Source: an uncultured Sphingobacteriaceae bacterium (GTDB lineage Bacteria > Bacteroidota > Bacteroidia > Sphingobacteriales > Sphingobacteriaceae). Taken from it: DNA of 64,000 bases. The position numbers were made by a program, and so were the translations under genes. A model generated the notes under the pieces. The model was not told the DNA's origin, ran no database searches, and saw nothing but the letters and a program-made list of their open reading frames with translations. How positions within the stretch are numbered: position 1 is the stretch's first letter; the number at the start of each line of letters is the position of its first letter. Of this stretch, positions 26,855 through 38,046 are shown in pieces. The stretch spans positions 91,674-155,673 of the forward strand of contig CAMLLO010000010.1 of NCBI GenBank assembly GCA_946480915.1, read 5' to 3'.

Positions 26855-29233
26855 ATGTTTGTAATAAAAAGAAACGGAACAAAAGAAACCGTAAAATTTG
26901 ATAAAATAACAGCCAGAATCGAAAAGCTCTGCTATGGATTAAATCCGTCTTTGGTTGATCCCATCGATGTGGCAAAAAAAGTAATCGAAGGACTATTTGA
27001 TGGTGTAACCACATCAGAGCTCGATAATCTCGCTGCAGAAACTGCTGCCTCATTAACAACCAAGCACCCTGATTACGCTTTGTTGGCATCGCGGATAGCT
27101 GTTTCGAATTTGCATAAAAATACCACAAAGTCGTTTTCAGAGACTATGCGTAAGCTGCATCAGTATGTAGACCCAAAAGTTGGTAAGCCTGCATCGCTTA
27201 TAGCAGATGATGTGATGGAAATTATTGATGCAAACTCCACAATTCTGGATAGCACGATAATTTACGATCGTGACTTTGGGTTCGATTATTTCGGATTCAA
27301 AACACTTGAAAAATCCTATCTTCTTAAGCTTGATGGCGAAATTGCTGAACGTCCGCAACACATGTTTATGCGCGTGGCCGTAGGTATCCACAAGAGTGAT
27401 ATTGATAGCGTTATTAAGACCTATAATCTTATTTCTGAACGATGGTTTACACATGCAACACCAACCTTGTTCAATGCCGGAACTCCCAAGCCACAAATGT
27501 CCTCATGTTTTCTGCTTACCATGAAAGATGATAGCATTGACGGTATTTATGATACCCTTAAACAGACAGCGAAGATTTCACAAAGTGCTGGTGGAATCGG
27601 CATAAGTATTCACAATGTTCGGGCAACCGGTTCGTATATCAGTGGAACAAATGGTACCAGTAACGGAATTGTGCCGATGTTGAGGGTGTTTAATGATACA
27701 GCAAGATATGTTGATCAAGGTGGTGGTAAACGAAAAGGTGCATTTGCTGTATACCTGGAACCATGGCATGCAGACGTTTTCGAGTTTTTGGATTTGCGAA
27801 AAAATCACGGAAAGGAAGAAATGCGTGCCCGCGATTTGTTTCTGGCATTATGGATCTGCGACCTGTTCATGAAACGCGTGGAAGCCAATGAAGACTGGAG
27901 CTTATTCTGTCCGCATGAAGCACCCGGATTGCATGAATGCTGGGGCGAGGAATTCGAAAGTTTATATATAAAGTATGAGCAGGAGGGAAGGGCACGAAAA
28001 ACCGTTAAAGCCCAGGAATTGTGGTTCGCTATTTTAGATGCGCAGGTGGAAACTGGAACGCCTTATCTTTTATATAAAGATGCAGCTAACGGAAAATCAA
28101 ACCAGCAAAATCTTGGGACGATAAAAAGTTCTAATTTATGTACTGAAATTTTAGAATATACGTCTGCAGATGAAATTGCAGTATGTAATCTTGCATCCCT
28201 GGCACTCCCTAGATATATCAACAATGGTGTTTTCGATCATGAGAAACTGTATGAAGTAACTTATCAGGTTACTTTAAATCTTAATAAAATTATCGATCAT
28301 AATTACTATCCAGTTGATGAGGCTCGTAACTCGAATCTCCGTCACCGCCCAGTTGGTTTAGGTGTGCAAGGTTTAGCCGATGCTTTTATCCTTTTACGTC
28401 TTCCTTTCGAAAGCGAGGAAGCCCAGCAACTAAACAAGGAAATTTTTGAGACGATCTATTTCGCTGCGATGACGGCCTCTAAAGACCTGGCTATAAAGGA
28501 TGGCGCTTACGAATCTTTTAAAGGTTCGCCCTTGTCAAAGGGACGATTTCAATTTGATTTATGGGGAGTTTCACCCGCAAGTAACAGATGGGATTGGGAG
28601 AATTTACGACTTGATGTGATGAATCATGGTGTGCGAAACTCTTTATTGGTTGCGCCTATGCCAACAGCATCCACTTCGCAAATTCTTGGCAACAATGAAT
28701 GTTTCGAACCCTACACATCCAATATCTACACTCGCCGTGTATTGAGCGGCGAGTTCATTGTGGTAAACAAACATCTCCTTAAGGATTTAGTAAACCTTGG
28801 TTTGTGGAACACTGACATGAAAAACAAAATCATTACAGCTAACGGTTCTATACAGGATATTGCCGAGATTCCAGTTGAAATTAAAGCTTTATATAAAACT
28901 GTATGGGAAATTAAAATGAGAACCATTATCGATATGGCGGCAGACAGAGGTGCATATATTTGCCAGTCGCAATCTTTAAATCTCTTTATCAATTCTCCCA
29001 ACTCATCGAAGCTTACCTCCATGCATTTTTATGCCTGGAAAAAAGGCTTAAAAACCGGAATGTATTATTTGCGAACTCAGGCGGCTTCTCAGGCAGTTAA
29101 ATTTACTGTTGATAATCAGGCCGGGAAAAATATGGAGCCGGTAATTCCTAGCGAAGTTGAAGCGGTTTTGGATGAAATACCTGAAGGTCCGGTTTGTTCA
29201 ATGGAGGAAGGATGTATTAGCTGTTCAGGATAA
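26855..29233 (+). CDS. nrdA: Class Ia ribonucleotide reductase, alpha subunit (eukaryote-like)
   Basis: Catalytic subunit with an N-terminal ATP-cone (residues 1-90, starting [10 protein letters not shown]) that senses ATP/dATP. The catalytic centre SSNLCTEI and the radical-transfer region [21 protein letters not shown] are present, and the C-terminal tail carries the redox pair in [12 protein letters not shown]. The length of 792 residues is that of eukaryotic RNR1. Separated from nrdB by the heptad element; the two are in the same direction and probably share the B12-controlled transcript. Confidence 0.95.
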   Translation: MFVIKRNGTKETVKFDKITARIEKLCYGLNPSLVDPIDVAKKVIEGLFDGVTTSELDNLAAETAASLTTKHPDYALLASRIAVSNLHKNTTKSFSETMRKLHQYVDPKVGKPASLIADDVMEIIDANSTILDSTIIYDRDFGFDYFGFKTLEKSYLLKLDGEIAERPQHMFMRVAVGIHKSDIDSVIKTYNLISERWFTHATPTLFNAGTPKPQMSSCFLLTMKDDSIDGIYDTLKQTAKISQSAGGIGISIHNVRATGSYISGTNGTSNGIVPMLRVFNDTARYVDQGGGKRKGAFAVYLEPWHADVFEFLDLRKNHGKEEMRARDLFLALWICDLFMKRVEANEDWSLFCPHEAPGLHECWGEEFESLYIKYEQEGRARKTVKAQELWFAILDAQVETGTPYLLYKDAANGKSNQQNLGTIKSSNLCTEILEYTSADEIAVCNLASLALPRYINNGVFDHEKLYEVTYQVTLNLNKIIDHNYYPVDEARNSNLRHRPVGLGVQGLADAFILLRLPFESEEAQQLNKEIFETIYFAAMTASKDLAIKDGAYESFKGSPLSKGRFQFDLWGVSPASNRWDWENLRLDVMNHGVRNSLLVAPMPTASTSQILGNNECFEPYTSNIYTRRVLSGEFIVVNKHLLKDLVNLGLWNTDMKNKIITANGSIQDIAEIPVEIKALYKTVWEIKMRTIIDMAADRGAYICQSQSLNLFINSPNSSKLTSMHFYAWKKGLKTGMYYLRTQAASQAVKFTVDNQAGKNMEPVIPSEVEAVLDEIPEGPVCSMEEGCISCSG

Positions 29234-29342
29234 CTATAATACCTTGGTTATCTCAGCGCACCGTTATACTGCTCCCCGATTTAGGGGGGCTCCGCAACGT
29301 GAGGGTGAAAATGAATATTTAGTAGATTAGCTGGGTTTGTAA

Positions 29343-29552
29343 ATGCTTAAACACGAAATCATTTCTTGTGAACGCTGCCGAAGACGTATAGAGTGCAAGG
29401 CCAACTCATACACCAAGTGTCAGTGCGCTGCGGTTCAGTTAAGCTTAAACGAAACCCAGTACATCAGCGAGACTTATGACGGTTGTTTATGCGCATCCTG
29501 CTTGGCAGAACTAAAACAAGAATACCTGAGCATGTTAAATGATCAGGCATAG
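29343..29552 (+). CDS. Cysteine-rich CWC family protein
   Basis: 69 residues with cysteines in the order CERCRRRIEC, CQCAAVQL and CLCASC. This matches the small cysteine-rich CWC family (PF14375), which probably binds zinc; function unknown. It lies 110 bases after nrdA, with no clear terminator between, so cotranscription is possible. No membrane segment or signal. Confidence 0.78.
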   Translation: MLKHEIISCERCRRRIECKANSYTKCQCAAVQLSLNETQYISETYDGCLCASCLAELKQEYLSMLNDQA

Positions 29553-29637
29553 ATGTCCTAATTCCCAAATCTTGCCATCGTAAATCAGTTCTCTCTTTCT
29601 ACAAAAAGTTTTAACTTCACGCCGAAAATTAAAATTT

Positions 29638-30381
29638 ATGAAATTACTTGAAGGAAAAACGGCATTAATAACAGGCGCTTCAAAAGGTATTGGACGCAAA
29701 ATAGCCGAGAAGTTTGCCGAACATGGTGCTAACGTGGCCTTTACATATTTATCTTCCGTAGAAAAAGGTCTTGCCTTGGAGCAGGACTTGCAAACATCAG
29801 GAACCAAGGTTAAAGGCTATCGTTCTGATGCTTCTAAATTTGACCAGGCCGAGCAATTGATTACTGATATTGTAGCTGATTTCGGAACCCTGGATATTGT
29901 GGTTAATAATGCGGGTATAACTAAAGACGGATTGTTGATGCGCATGAGCGAGCAACAATGGGATGAAGTGCTTGAAGTAAATTTGAAATCTATTTTCAAT
30001 GTAACCAAAGCGGCATCTAAAATTATGATGAAAAACCGTAAGGGTGTTTTTATTAATATGAGCTCGGTAGTTGGTGTTCAGGGAAATGCCGGACAGGGGA
30101 ATTATGCTGCTTCTAAAGCTGGTATCATCGGTTTTTCCAAATCAATGGCTAAAGAGTTAGGTTCGAGAAATATCCGCACAAACGTGGTTGCACCGGGTTT
30201 TATAAAGACTGAAATGACAGAAGTACTCGACCCCAAAGTTGTAGAAGGCTGGGAGGCTGGTATTCCGCTTAAACGTGCCGGAGAAACGGAAGATGTTGCT
30301 AACGCATGTGTGTTTTTGGCCTCTGACTTAAGTTCTTACATCACCGGTCAAGTAATTGCCGTAGATGGTGGAATGCTGTAA
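29638..30381 (+). CDS. fabG: 3-oxoacyl-[acyl-carrier-protein] reductase
   Basis: NADPH-dependent short-chain dehydrogenase of fatty acid elongation. Nucleotide motif TGASKGIG is at 12-19, NNAG at 90-93, and the catalytic set Ser143, Tyr156 and Lys160 is intact. C-terminal VDGGML is typical of FabG. Length of 247 residues is normal. A long stem-loop just downstream overlaps the start of the next gene. Confidence 0.95.
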   Translation: MKLLEGKTALITGASKGIGRKIAEKFAEHGANVAFTYLSSVEKGLALEQDLQTSGTKVKGYRSDASKFDQAEQLITDIVADFGTLDIVVNNAGITKDGLLMRMSEQQWDEVLEVNLKSIFNVTKAASKIMMKNRKGVFINMSSVVGVQGNAGQGNYAASKAGIIGFSKSMAKELGSRNIRTNVVAPGFIKTEMTEVLDPKVVEGWEAGIPLKRAGETEDVANACVFLASDLSSYITGQVIAVDGGML

Positions 30382-30417
30382 TTGCAAACAGACAAGGTTT
30401 TTTAACGTCTTTAAATA

Positions 30418-30456
30418 AAAAATGGCATATTTACGTTCAGTAGATATGCCATTTTT
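30418..30456 (+). terminator. Terminator hairpin of fabG covering the next start codon
   Basis: A 13-bp perfect stem (AAAAATGGCATAT / ATATGCCATTTTT) with a 13-base loop, followed by TTTTTATTT, lies 36 bases after fabG. Both candidate ATGs of the following gene (30422 and 30446) are inside the stem. Confidence 0.75.
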
Positions 30457-32527
30457 ATTTCAGCTTCAGTTTACTTCAACTACCTATTTTTGGTTGCTGT
30501 TTTGCATCTTGCTCGGCATTGGTTATGCATTTCTATTATACAGGCCCACGCAGTTAAGTTCTTCGCTAAATAAAGCTCTTTTCGTTTTGCGCAGTATGGC
30601 TGTTGCTGCTATTGCATTTCTATTAATGGCCCCCATGGTTCGCTTCAACGGGAAAACCACCGAAAAACCACTGATTATTTTAGCTCAGGATAATTCTGCT
30701 TCTATTTCTTTATCGAAGCCAGCCAATTTTAATATAGATGCTTATACAACGCGATTGAGAGAACTGGAACAAAATCTTTCCAGAGATTTTGAATTGAAGG
30801 CTTTTACCTTGGGCGCAGGTGTAAAATCCGGATTAAGCTTAAATTATAAGGAATCGCTGACTGATATTAACGCGCTTTTTAAACATATTAATGATCATTA
30901 TCCCAACCGGAATATTGGTGCCGTAATTCTGGCCTCTGATGGGATTTATAATCAAGGTGGCAATCCGGAATATGAAGCTCAGAATATCAAATCTCCGATT
31001 TATACTATTGCTTTGGGAGATACAATACCTAAAAAGGATTTGCTTATCTCCAATGTTAATCATAACAATATTGTTTATCTCGAAAACGATTTTCAGGTGG
31101 AAGTGAGTATAGAAGCTTTTCAAAGCAGGGGAGCTGAGAGTCGTTTAACAGTTTCGAATGCCGCTGGCACAGTCTTTAGTAAAGGGATTATTGTCAGCTC
31201 GAATGAGTTTCGGATAAACGTTCCAGTGACATTGTCTGCAAAGAAAAAAGGAATACAGCGTTATACGGTAAACCTTTCACCCGTAGCCGGAGAGCTTTCC
31301 CGTCAAAATAATACTCAAACATTTTTTGTGGAAGTTATTGGTGGGAAAAACAGAGTCGTTATTCTGGCAAACTCACCTCATCCTGATATCGCGGCAATCA
31401 AGCAGTCGATCGAAATCAATAAGAATTATGAAGTTAAAAGTGTTTTGGCGACAGATTATAAGCCCTCGGATATCGCAGATGCCGGATTGCTGATATTGCA
31501 CCAGCTTCCTTCATCAGGGACAAACCTAAACGGCTTTTTGAAGGCGGCAGAGCATAAGCCAGTCTGGTTTATTCTTGGCGCACAAACTAATCTTTCGGCA
31601 TTCTCGTCAATGCAGAATCTTTTGGCTCTGAGCTCCGCAGGTGCTACAGAGGAAGTCTTCGCGAAAGTGAACACTGGCTTTTATGATTTCACACTGTCCG
31701 AGCGAACCCTTAAGAGTCTGCAAAATTTCGCGCCGTTAATTTCGCCTTTTGGTAATTATGCTATAAAAACGCAAGCATCTGTTTTGTTGAATCAACAAAT
31801 CGGTAAATTGGTCACAAACAGGCCTCTTTTACTGTTTTCAAAAGATGCAGACAGAAAAGTTGCAGTTCTCGCCGGAGAAGGTATTTGGAGGTGGCGACTC
31901 GAGGATTTTAAAGAGTCGGGAACACATCAAGCCACCGATGAATTAGTTACAAAAATAATTCAGTTTATGGTGAGTAAAGACGACAAACGAAAGTTTAGAG
32001 TTTACTCAGCCAAAAATTCCTTTGATGAAAGCGAGCATATAATCTTAAATGCTGAATTGTATAATGATTCTTATGAATTAATTAATACCCCTGATGTTTC
32101 CATTACTTTAAAACAGGGTTCTAAAAAGTATCCCTTTCTCTTTAGCAGGACAGCAAACGGATATATTTTGGATGCCGGAATTTTACCGGCAGGCGAATAT
32201 TCCTATTCTGCAACGACGCAGCTTGGTAAAGCCAAGCATTCTGCATCAGGACAATTTGCAATTGTTCAACACCAGGCAGAGTACAAACAAACTACTGCCA
32301 ATCATCAATTATTATATAATTTGTCTCAGCTAAACGGCGGGGAGATGCTATATCCTTCAGATATGAAAGGTCTGGCGGCCAAAATACGTGGAAATGAGTT
32401 GATTAAGACTATTTCATATGAAGATAGAAAATATGAGGAATTGGTGAGCCTTAAGATTCTTTTCTTTCTTATCCTTGCATTGCTGTCTGCCGAATGGTTT
32501 TTAAGAAAAAGGAACGGCGAAGTTTAA
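30446..32527 (+). CDS. VWA-domain membrane protein
   Basis: About 693 residues: two N-terminal membrane helices, a von Willebrand factor A-like domain with a MIDAS-like DNSAS (near residue 84) and LASDGIYNQGG, a beta-rich middle and a C-terminal helix followed by WFLRKRNGE. This layout (VWA plus terminal helices) matches Bacteroidota membrane proteins found beside BatA/BatB-type genes, but no such partners are here. Start chosen at 30446; an upstream ATG at 30422 would place the start even deeper in the fabG terminator. Function unknown. Confidence 0.7.
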   Translation: MPFLFQLQFTSTTYFWLLFCILLGIGYAFLLYRPTQLSSSLNKALFVLRSMAVAAIAFLLMAPMVRFNGKTTEKPLIILAQDNSASISLSKPANFNIDAYTTRLRELEQNLSRDFELKAFTLGAGVKSGLSLNYKESLTDINALFKHINDHYPNRNIGAVILASDGIYNQGGNPEYEAQNIKSPIYTIALGDTIPKKDLLISNVNHNNIVYLENDFQVEVSIEAFQSRGAESRLTVSNAAGTVFSKGIIVSSNEFRINVPVTLSAKKKGIQRYTVNLSPVAGELSRQNNTQTFFVEVIGGKNRVVILANSPHPDIAAIKQSIEINKNYEVKSVLATDYKPSDIADAGLLILHQLPSSGTNLNGFLKAAEHKPVWFILGAQTNLSAFSSMQNLLALSSAGATEEVFAKVNTGFYDFTLSERTLKSLQNFAPLISPFGNYAIKTQASVLLNQQIGKLVTNRPLLLFSKDADRKVAVLAGEGIWRWRLEDFKESGTHQATDELVTKIIQFMVSKDDKRKFRVYSAKNSFDESEHIILNAELYNDSYELINTPDVSITLKQGSKKYPFLFSRTANGYILDAGILPAGEYSYSATTQLGKAKHSASGQFAIVQHQAEYKQTTANHQLLYNLSQLNGGEMLYPSDMKGLAAKIRGNELIKTISYEDRKYEELVSLKILFFLILALLSAEWFLRKRNGEV

Positions 32528-32967
32528 TCAGCTTTTTTAAGATAGAAGTTGCGAACGGCTTTGTTCTTAGTCCACTTACCGGAGATGTCGCCTTCTTTAT
32601 TTTCTTTTCCCAGAAATATCGAAGCATGTGTATTGCGGTTGTCGAAACAGTTTAATTTCCACATCAGTGTTTTGATGTTATAGCTGCCTATCACTCTGTA
32701 CTCATGTCCGCTAATTGCTTCATAACATGTTCCTTTTAAATGCAGAAGATCTTGTTTGCTTTTTATTAATACAGACTCGAGGTTAATTTTAATATAAGAG
32801 TGCCCAATAATTTCACCAACAAAATTGAAATTTATCTTATTTTGATAGGTGGATATATTGTTGCTTTGAAAACTGCGGGTGCTTTCTTCGGAACTTTTAG
32901 CCGCTATTGTTGGTAATAGAAATAAGGTAAGTCCAAAAATCCTGAGAGTTCGATACGCAAAGTTCAA
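32524..32967 (-). CDS. Secreted protein of unknown function
   Basis: 147 residues with an N-terminal signal peptide (hydrophobic core LRIFGLTLFLLPTIAA). The mature part has beta-strand patterns, two cysteines (in GTCYEAI and LNCFDN) that could form a disulfide, and a basic C terminus. No family recognised. Its stop overlaps the convergent VWA gene by 4 bases, and the FtsB-like gene lies 23 bases upstream. Confidence 0.65.
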   Translation of the reverse strand: MNFAYRTLRIFGLTLFLLPTIAAKSSEESTRSFQSNNISTYQNKINFNFVGEIIGHSYIKINLESVLIKSKQDLLHLKGTCYEAISGHEYRVIGSYNIKTLMWKLNCFDNRNTHASIFLGKENKEGDISGKWTKNKAVRNFYLKKAD

Positions 32968-32990
32968 AATAAAAATGGTTTGAAGATGGA

Positions 32991-33293
32991 TTAATCTTTT
33001 GAAGATTTTTCCCGGATTACAACATAGACATCCTCATTGTCTTTTTTCATCAGATATTTCTCCCGTGCAAATTTTTCTAGACGTTCTTTGTTGGTGGTTA
33101 GCTCGTCTAAGTCCTTTTTTACTTGTTCTATCTGTGTTATATAAAACTCTTTTTCCTCTTGAAACTTGTTTAATTGGGTGCGATACTCATACTGAGAAAG
33201 TAGGTCGTTTCGGTCAAAAAACAACATCCATATTAAAAAGCAGGCGCTAACTAAAAAATATTTATGGCTGAATAACCCTACAATCCTTCTCAT
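32991..33293 (-). CDS. FtsB/DivIC-type septum formation initiator
   Basis: 100 residues: an N-terminal cytoplasmic stub, one membrane helix (about 10-27), then a coiled coil (about 33-80) and a short C-terminal part. This is the DivIC/FtsB layout of the divisome, bridging FtsL and FtsQ in the periplasm. Followed closely by the secreted protein at 32524. Confidence 0.82.
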   Translation of the reverse strand: MRRIVGLFSHKYFLVSACFLIWMLFFDRNDLLSQYEYRTQLNKFQEEKEFYITQIEQVKKDLDELTTNKERLEKFAREKYLMKKDNEDVYVVIREKSSKD

Positions 33294-33475
33294 GGTTTAC
33301 AAATATAAAAAGATTAGGGAGGTTTCAAAATCGATATTTACCGTGTGCCCTGTGTATGGGCTACCTGTTTGCAGGCTTCTGAGGATGTAAACACCAGGTG
33401 GTGCAATAAAATTAGTTTTTTTAATTTGGAAACAAGTGTGGGTTATATCAATAGGAAATTCTGTTAATTTTAGAA

Positions 33476-34339
33476 ATGAAGAAAAGTGAAACACGGCTGG
33501 CCATGGGAAACCGACTTTGGTTCTTTGTGCCCATATTTTTTATATTTCCCCAATTTCTTTTCGCACAAAAAGATTATTACACTCCAAAATCGCTGCTCAT
33601 TCCATTGCATGATGCCAAGAATCAACTCCATGCATCATTGGGAAGAGGCGGAGGCTTCGACTTGAATGTATCTTATGCATTTACAAATAGGCTGGCTCTG
33701 TTTAGTGCTGCAACTTTAGATATCGGAAATAAAAAGAGAAGCACAATAATGGGAAGTAAATATAATATTGAAAAAAACGATTATTCTTTAAAAGGTGGAA
33801 TTGGATATTACACCAAATCAAATAAGCGATTATTTGGGATTTTGGAAGCGTACTTGGGTGTCGGCTTGAGCAAGGTCGACAACTCTTGGTATTTCATAGA
33901 TTATGGAGAAGGTGTTGAGTACACCCAAGCACGATATCTGAATGTCTTCGGTCAAATTAATGCTGGTAAAAAGCGGCTAAAAAGTGATTATGCCATAGCG
34001 CTCCGGGTTGGATATGCTAATTATACTGATTTTGATTTCTTTTATGACCATCCGAACTTTCGTTATATTCAAAGTCGATATGAAGGTGTGCACGGTTTGA
34101 GCGCCGATCCGGTGATAAGCTATAGTTATTGTTTGGGCAAAATTAAGTTAAATGCACAAGCAGGTCTCGCTGTTCCTGTTAGCAAATCCTCAGCCACGAA
34201 AATCGATAGATATACAATGTATGATGGAACATCTCAAATAGTAGATGAGGTCAGATCAGAAGAGAATGTGTATTTGGGAACTGTCTTGGGGCGATTAAGT
34301 GTGCAATATACCTTCGACTTTATTAAAAAGAATAGATGA
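33476..34339 (+). CDS. Putative outer-membrane beta-barrel protein
   Basis: 287 residues with a signal peptide (hydrophobic stretch to PQFLFAQ) and a mature part of alternating strands rich in Tyr, Gly and Asn, ending near a basic FIKKNR. An alternate ATG at 33503 also precedes the signal peptide. It resembles outer-membrane beta-barrel proteins of Bacteroidota by composition only; function unknown. It converges with eno across a shared terminator. Confidence 0.6.
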   Translation: MKKSETRLAMGNRLWFFVPIFFIFPQFLFAQKDYYTPKSLLIPLHDAKNQLHASLGRGGGFDLNVSYAFTNRLALFSAATLDIGNKKRSTIMGSKYNIEKNDYSLKGGIGYYTKSNKRLFGILEAYLGVGLSKVDNSWYFIDYGEGVEYTQARYLNVFGQINAGKKRLKSDYAIALRVGYANYTDFDFFYDHPNFRYIQSRYEGVHGLSADPVISYSYCLGKIKLNAQAGLAVPVSKSSATKIDRYTMYDGTSQIVDEVRSEENVYLGTVLGRLSVQYTFDFIKKNR

Positions 34340-34348
34340 ACCCAAATG

Positions 34349-34375
34349 CAAAAGGCCCGACAAGCAGGCCTTTTG
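34349..34375. terminator. Bidirectional terminator between the barrel gene and eno
   Basis: A 9-bp perfect stem (CAAAAGGCC / GGCCTTTTG) with a 9-base loop between convergent genes. Confidence 0.75.
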
Positions 34376-34395
34376 ATAAACGTATTAACGTTCGA

Positions 34396-35706
<1,311 letters not shown>

Positions 35707-35722
35707 TTATATCATTAATAGT

Positions 35723-35751
35723 ATTCTTAGTGTAAAAAGGACACTAAGAAT
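35723..35751 (-). promoter_or_regulatory. Perfect inverted repeat upstream of eno
   Basis: An 11-bp perfect inverted repeat (ATTCTTAGTGT, 7-base spacer, ACACTAAGAAT) lies 32 bases upstream of the eno ATG. No U-tract follows, so it could be an operator or leader hairpin rather than a terminator. Confidence 0.5.
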
Positions 35752-35815
35752 GAATTGTTGCCAAAAATAGTATTTTACATCTGTTTCAAACAGAATATTT
35801 ATCAAAACTTAAATA

Positions 35816-35850
35816 AAAATACCGCTCATGTATTAATATCAGCGGTATTT
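35816..35850 (-). terminator. Rho-independent terminator of carA
   Basis: An 8-bp or longer stem (AATACCGCT / AGCGGTATT) with a 14-base loop; on the minus strand it ends in ATTTTTATTT right after the carA stop at 35855. Confidence 0.75.
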
Positions 35851-35854
35851 AATA

Positions 35855-36961
35855 TTAATTTTTATTCTCAATCAAATCTACGAACTGATCAAACAGATAA
35901 CGTGAGTCATGCGGGCCGGGCGAAGATTCAGGGTGATACTGAACAGAAAATGCTTTTTTGTTTTTTACTCTGATTCCCTCGATAGAATTGTCATTCAGGT
36001 TTATGTGAGTGATTTCTACCTTATCAGATTTTTCTACATCCTCAGGAACAACTCCGAAACCGTGATTTTGAGAAGTTACTTCGCAATGATCAATGATTAT
36101 ATTTTTTACAGGATGGTTTAAGCCGCGATGGCCGTTAAACATCTTCATAGTTCTGATATCATTAGCTAAAGCTAATAGCTGGTGCCCCAGGCAAATTCCA
36201 AATAGAGGTTTATCAGCAGCTAGTGCTTTTTTTACTGTTTCTACAGCGTAAGGCATCGCCGAAGGATCGCCGGGGCCATTTGAAATAAAGTATCCCTCAG
36301 CTCCCCATTTTTCCATTTCTTCGAAAGAAGTTTTTGCAGGAAATACCTTCACATAAACGTCCCTGTGGTCAAAGTTTCTAAGAATATTTTTCTTAACACC
36401 TAAATCAAGTACCGCAACACGATGCTTGCTTTGCTCATTGCCATAATAATAAGGCTCTTTAGTAGATACCTGCGAAGAAAGTTCCAGTCCGGCCATTGAA
36501 GGCACTTCAGCAAGTTTTGCTTTCAATGCGTCGATATCCAGAATTTCTGAAGAGATAATAGCATTCATCGCTCCCTTATCTCTGATGTGACGAACCAGTG
36601 AACGTGTGTCGACATCCGAAATGCCTACAATATTTTCCTCTTGAAAATAATCCTGAATGGATTTATCAGATTGTTTTCTGCTGAAGGCAATGTTAAAGTT
36701 TTTACAAACCAAACCTGCAATCTTAATATCACCCGATTCAATTTCATCATCATGCACACCATAATTTCCAATGTGCGCATTGGTGGTAACCATTATCTGG
36801 CCAAAATATGAAGGATCGGTAAATACTTCCTGGTAGCCGGTCATACCGGTATTAAAACAAATTTCGCCAGTAGTAGTGCCAATTTTTCCTGCAGCTTTAC
36901 CATGATACACGGTTCCATCTTCAAGTAATAATACAGCAGGTAATTTGGTGTAATATGTCAT
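35855..36961 (-). CDS. carA: Carbamoyl-phosphate synthase small (glutaminase) subunit
   Basis: Releases ammonia from glutamine for carbamoyl phosphate, the first step of pyrimidine and arginine synthesis. An N-terminal domain (1-150) is followed by a class I amidotransferase with the catalytic Cys in ICLGHQLL (near 260) and HPESSPGPHDS near the C terminus. Length of 368 residues is normal. carB is not adjacent. A leader of about 160 bases carries a hairpin and U-tracts (see findings). Confidence 0.96.
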   Translation of the reverse strand: MTYYTKLPAVLLLEDGTVYHGKAAGKIGTTTGEICFNTGMTGYQEVFTDPSYFGQIMVTTNAHIGNYGVHDDEIESGDIKIAGLVCKNFNIAFSRKQSDKSIQDYFQEENIVGISDVDTRSLVRHIRDKGAMNAIISSEILDIDALKAKLAEVPSMAGLELSSQVSTKEPYYYGNEQSKHRVAVLDLGVKKNILRNFDHRDVYVKVFPAKTSFEEMEKWGAEGYFISNGPGDPSAMPYAVETVKKALAADKPLFGICLGHQLLALANDIRTMKMFNGHRGLNHPVKNIIIDHCEVTSQNHGFGVVPEDVEKSDKVEITHINLNDNSIEGIRVKNKKAFSVQYHPESSPGPHDSRYLFDQFVDLIENKN

Positions 36962-37009
36962 TTTAGTTTATGTTGTTTAAATAAAGTTGTTCTACTGATT
37001 TATAGAGCT

Positions 37010-37110
37010 TGCGTGAAAATGAATTGATATTTAGGTAAAAAAATAAAAAAATCGAGGATTCCCGGAAGAATTTTCCGGCTGCTGGGGGCAACAGGCTGAA
37101 GCAGTTTACT
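37010..37110 (-). promoter_or_regulatory. Structured leader of carA, possible attenuator
   Basis: On the minus strand the transcript from a promoter near 37127 would contain the hairpin CCGGAAAATTCTTCCGG (about 37067-37083), then about ten bases, then TTTTTTTATTTTTTT (about 37038-37052). The spacing from stem to U-tract is wider than in a normal terminator. A second small hairpin, GAAGTAAACTGCTTC, lies earlier. This is a tentative call. Confidence 0.35.
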
Positions 37111-37126
37111 TCAAATTTCACGGGGG

Positions 37127-37134
37127 ACAAAAGT
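37127..37134 (-). promoter_or_regulatory. Putative -7 promoter box of carA
   Basis: TACTTTTG on the minus strand fits TAnnTTTG, and lies about 165 bases before the carA start, so a long leader is expected. Confidence 0.45.
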
Positions 37135-37196
37135 ACAAAACTTATCACATTTTTTACGATAAAAGCGAAAAAAACTTCTGTTTAAATTTTACTTTC

Positions 37197-37204
37197 TACC
37201 TTTG
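37197..37204 (+). promoter_or_regulatory. -7 promoter box of panB
   Basis: TACCTTTG fits TAnnTTTG, 18 bases before the panB ATG at 37223. It overlaps the TTG at 37202, which argues against that alternative start. Confidence 0.55.
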
Positions 37205-37222
37205 AGATGTAGAACTACTAAC

Positions 37223-38038
37223 ATGTCTGTAAATAAAGAGATAAAACGCATCACCACCCATACTCTTCAGGAAATGAAAATGAGAGGCGAGAAGATAGCG
37301 ATGCTAACTTCTTACGACTTTTCGATGGCGAAAATTGTGGATGAAGCGGGGATTGACGTAATTCTGGTGGGCGATTCGGCCTCAAACGTAATGGCAGGTC
37401 ACGAAACTACTTTGCCCATTACTTTAGATCAAATGATTTATCACGCAGCGTCGGTAGTGCGGGCGGCAAGCAGGGCCTTGATCGTTGTCGATTTGCCTTT
37501 TGGTTCTTACCAGGGAAACTCTAAAGAAGCGCTTAATTCTTCAATCCGGATTATGAAAGAATCAGGAGCGCATGCAGTAAAGCTAGAAGGTGGCATAGAG
37601 ATTAAAGAATCGATAGAGCGTATTATAGCTGCAGGAATTCCCGTGATGGGGCACCTGGGTTTAACTCCTCAATCCATCTATAAATTCGGTACCTATTCTG
37701 TTAGAGCAAAAGAAGAGGCAGAGGCGCAAAAGCTTAAGGAAGATATATTGGTTCTACAGGAAGGTGGCTGCTTTGCCGTAGTCCTTGAAAAAATCCCTGC
37801 GGTTTTAGCTGCAGAAGTAACAAACTCTGTTCGAATTCCAACCATCGGCATAGGTGCGGGGGCACATTGTGATGGACAGGTGTTGGTTGTTCACGATATG
37901 ATGGGATTGAACAAAGGTTTTCGGCCAAGATTTCTTCGGCAATACCTGAATTTATATGAACTGATGAACGGTGCCGTTAAATCTTATATCAGCGACGTGA
38001 AAAGCAATGACTTCCCGAGCGAGAAGGAGCAGTATTAA
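37223..38038 (+). CDS. panB: 3-methyl-2-oxobutanoate hydroxymethyltransferase
   Basis: Makes ketopantoate for pantothenate and CoA from ketoisovalerate and methylene-tetrahydrofolate. TIM-barrel enzyme with [30 protein letters not shown] and VKLEGG motifs; the catalytic Glu is in the FAVVLEKIP region. Starts at 37223 because a promoter box overlaps the upstream TTG. 271 residues, normal. rluA follows after 8 bases. The other pan genes are not adjacent. Confidence 0.95.
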   Translation: MSVNKEIKRITTHTLQEMKMRGEKIAMLTSYDFSMAKIVDEAGIDVILVGDSASNVMAGHETTLPITLDQMIYHAASVVRAASRALIVVDLPFGSYQGNSKEALNSSIRIMKESGAHAVKLEGGIEIKESIERIIAAGIPVMGHLGLTPQSIYKFGTYSVRAKEEAEAQKLKEDILVLQEGGCFAVVLEKIPAVLAAEVTNSVRIPTIGIGAGAHCDGQVLVVHDMMGLNKGFRPRFLRQYLNLYELMNGAVKSYISDVKSNDFPSEKEQY

Positions 38039-38046
38039 TATTACCT

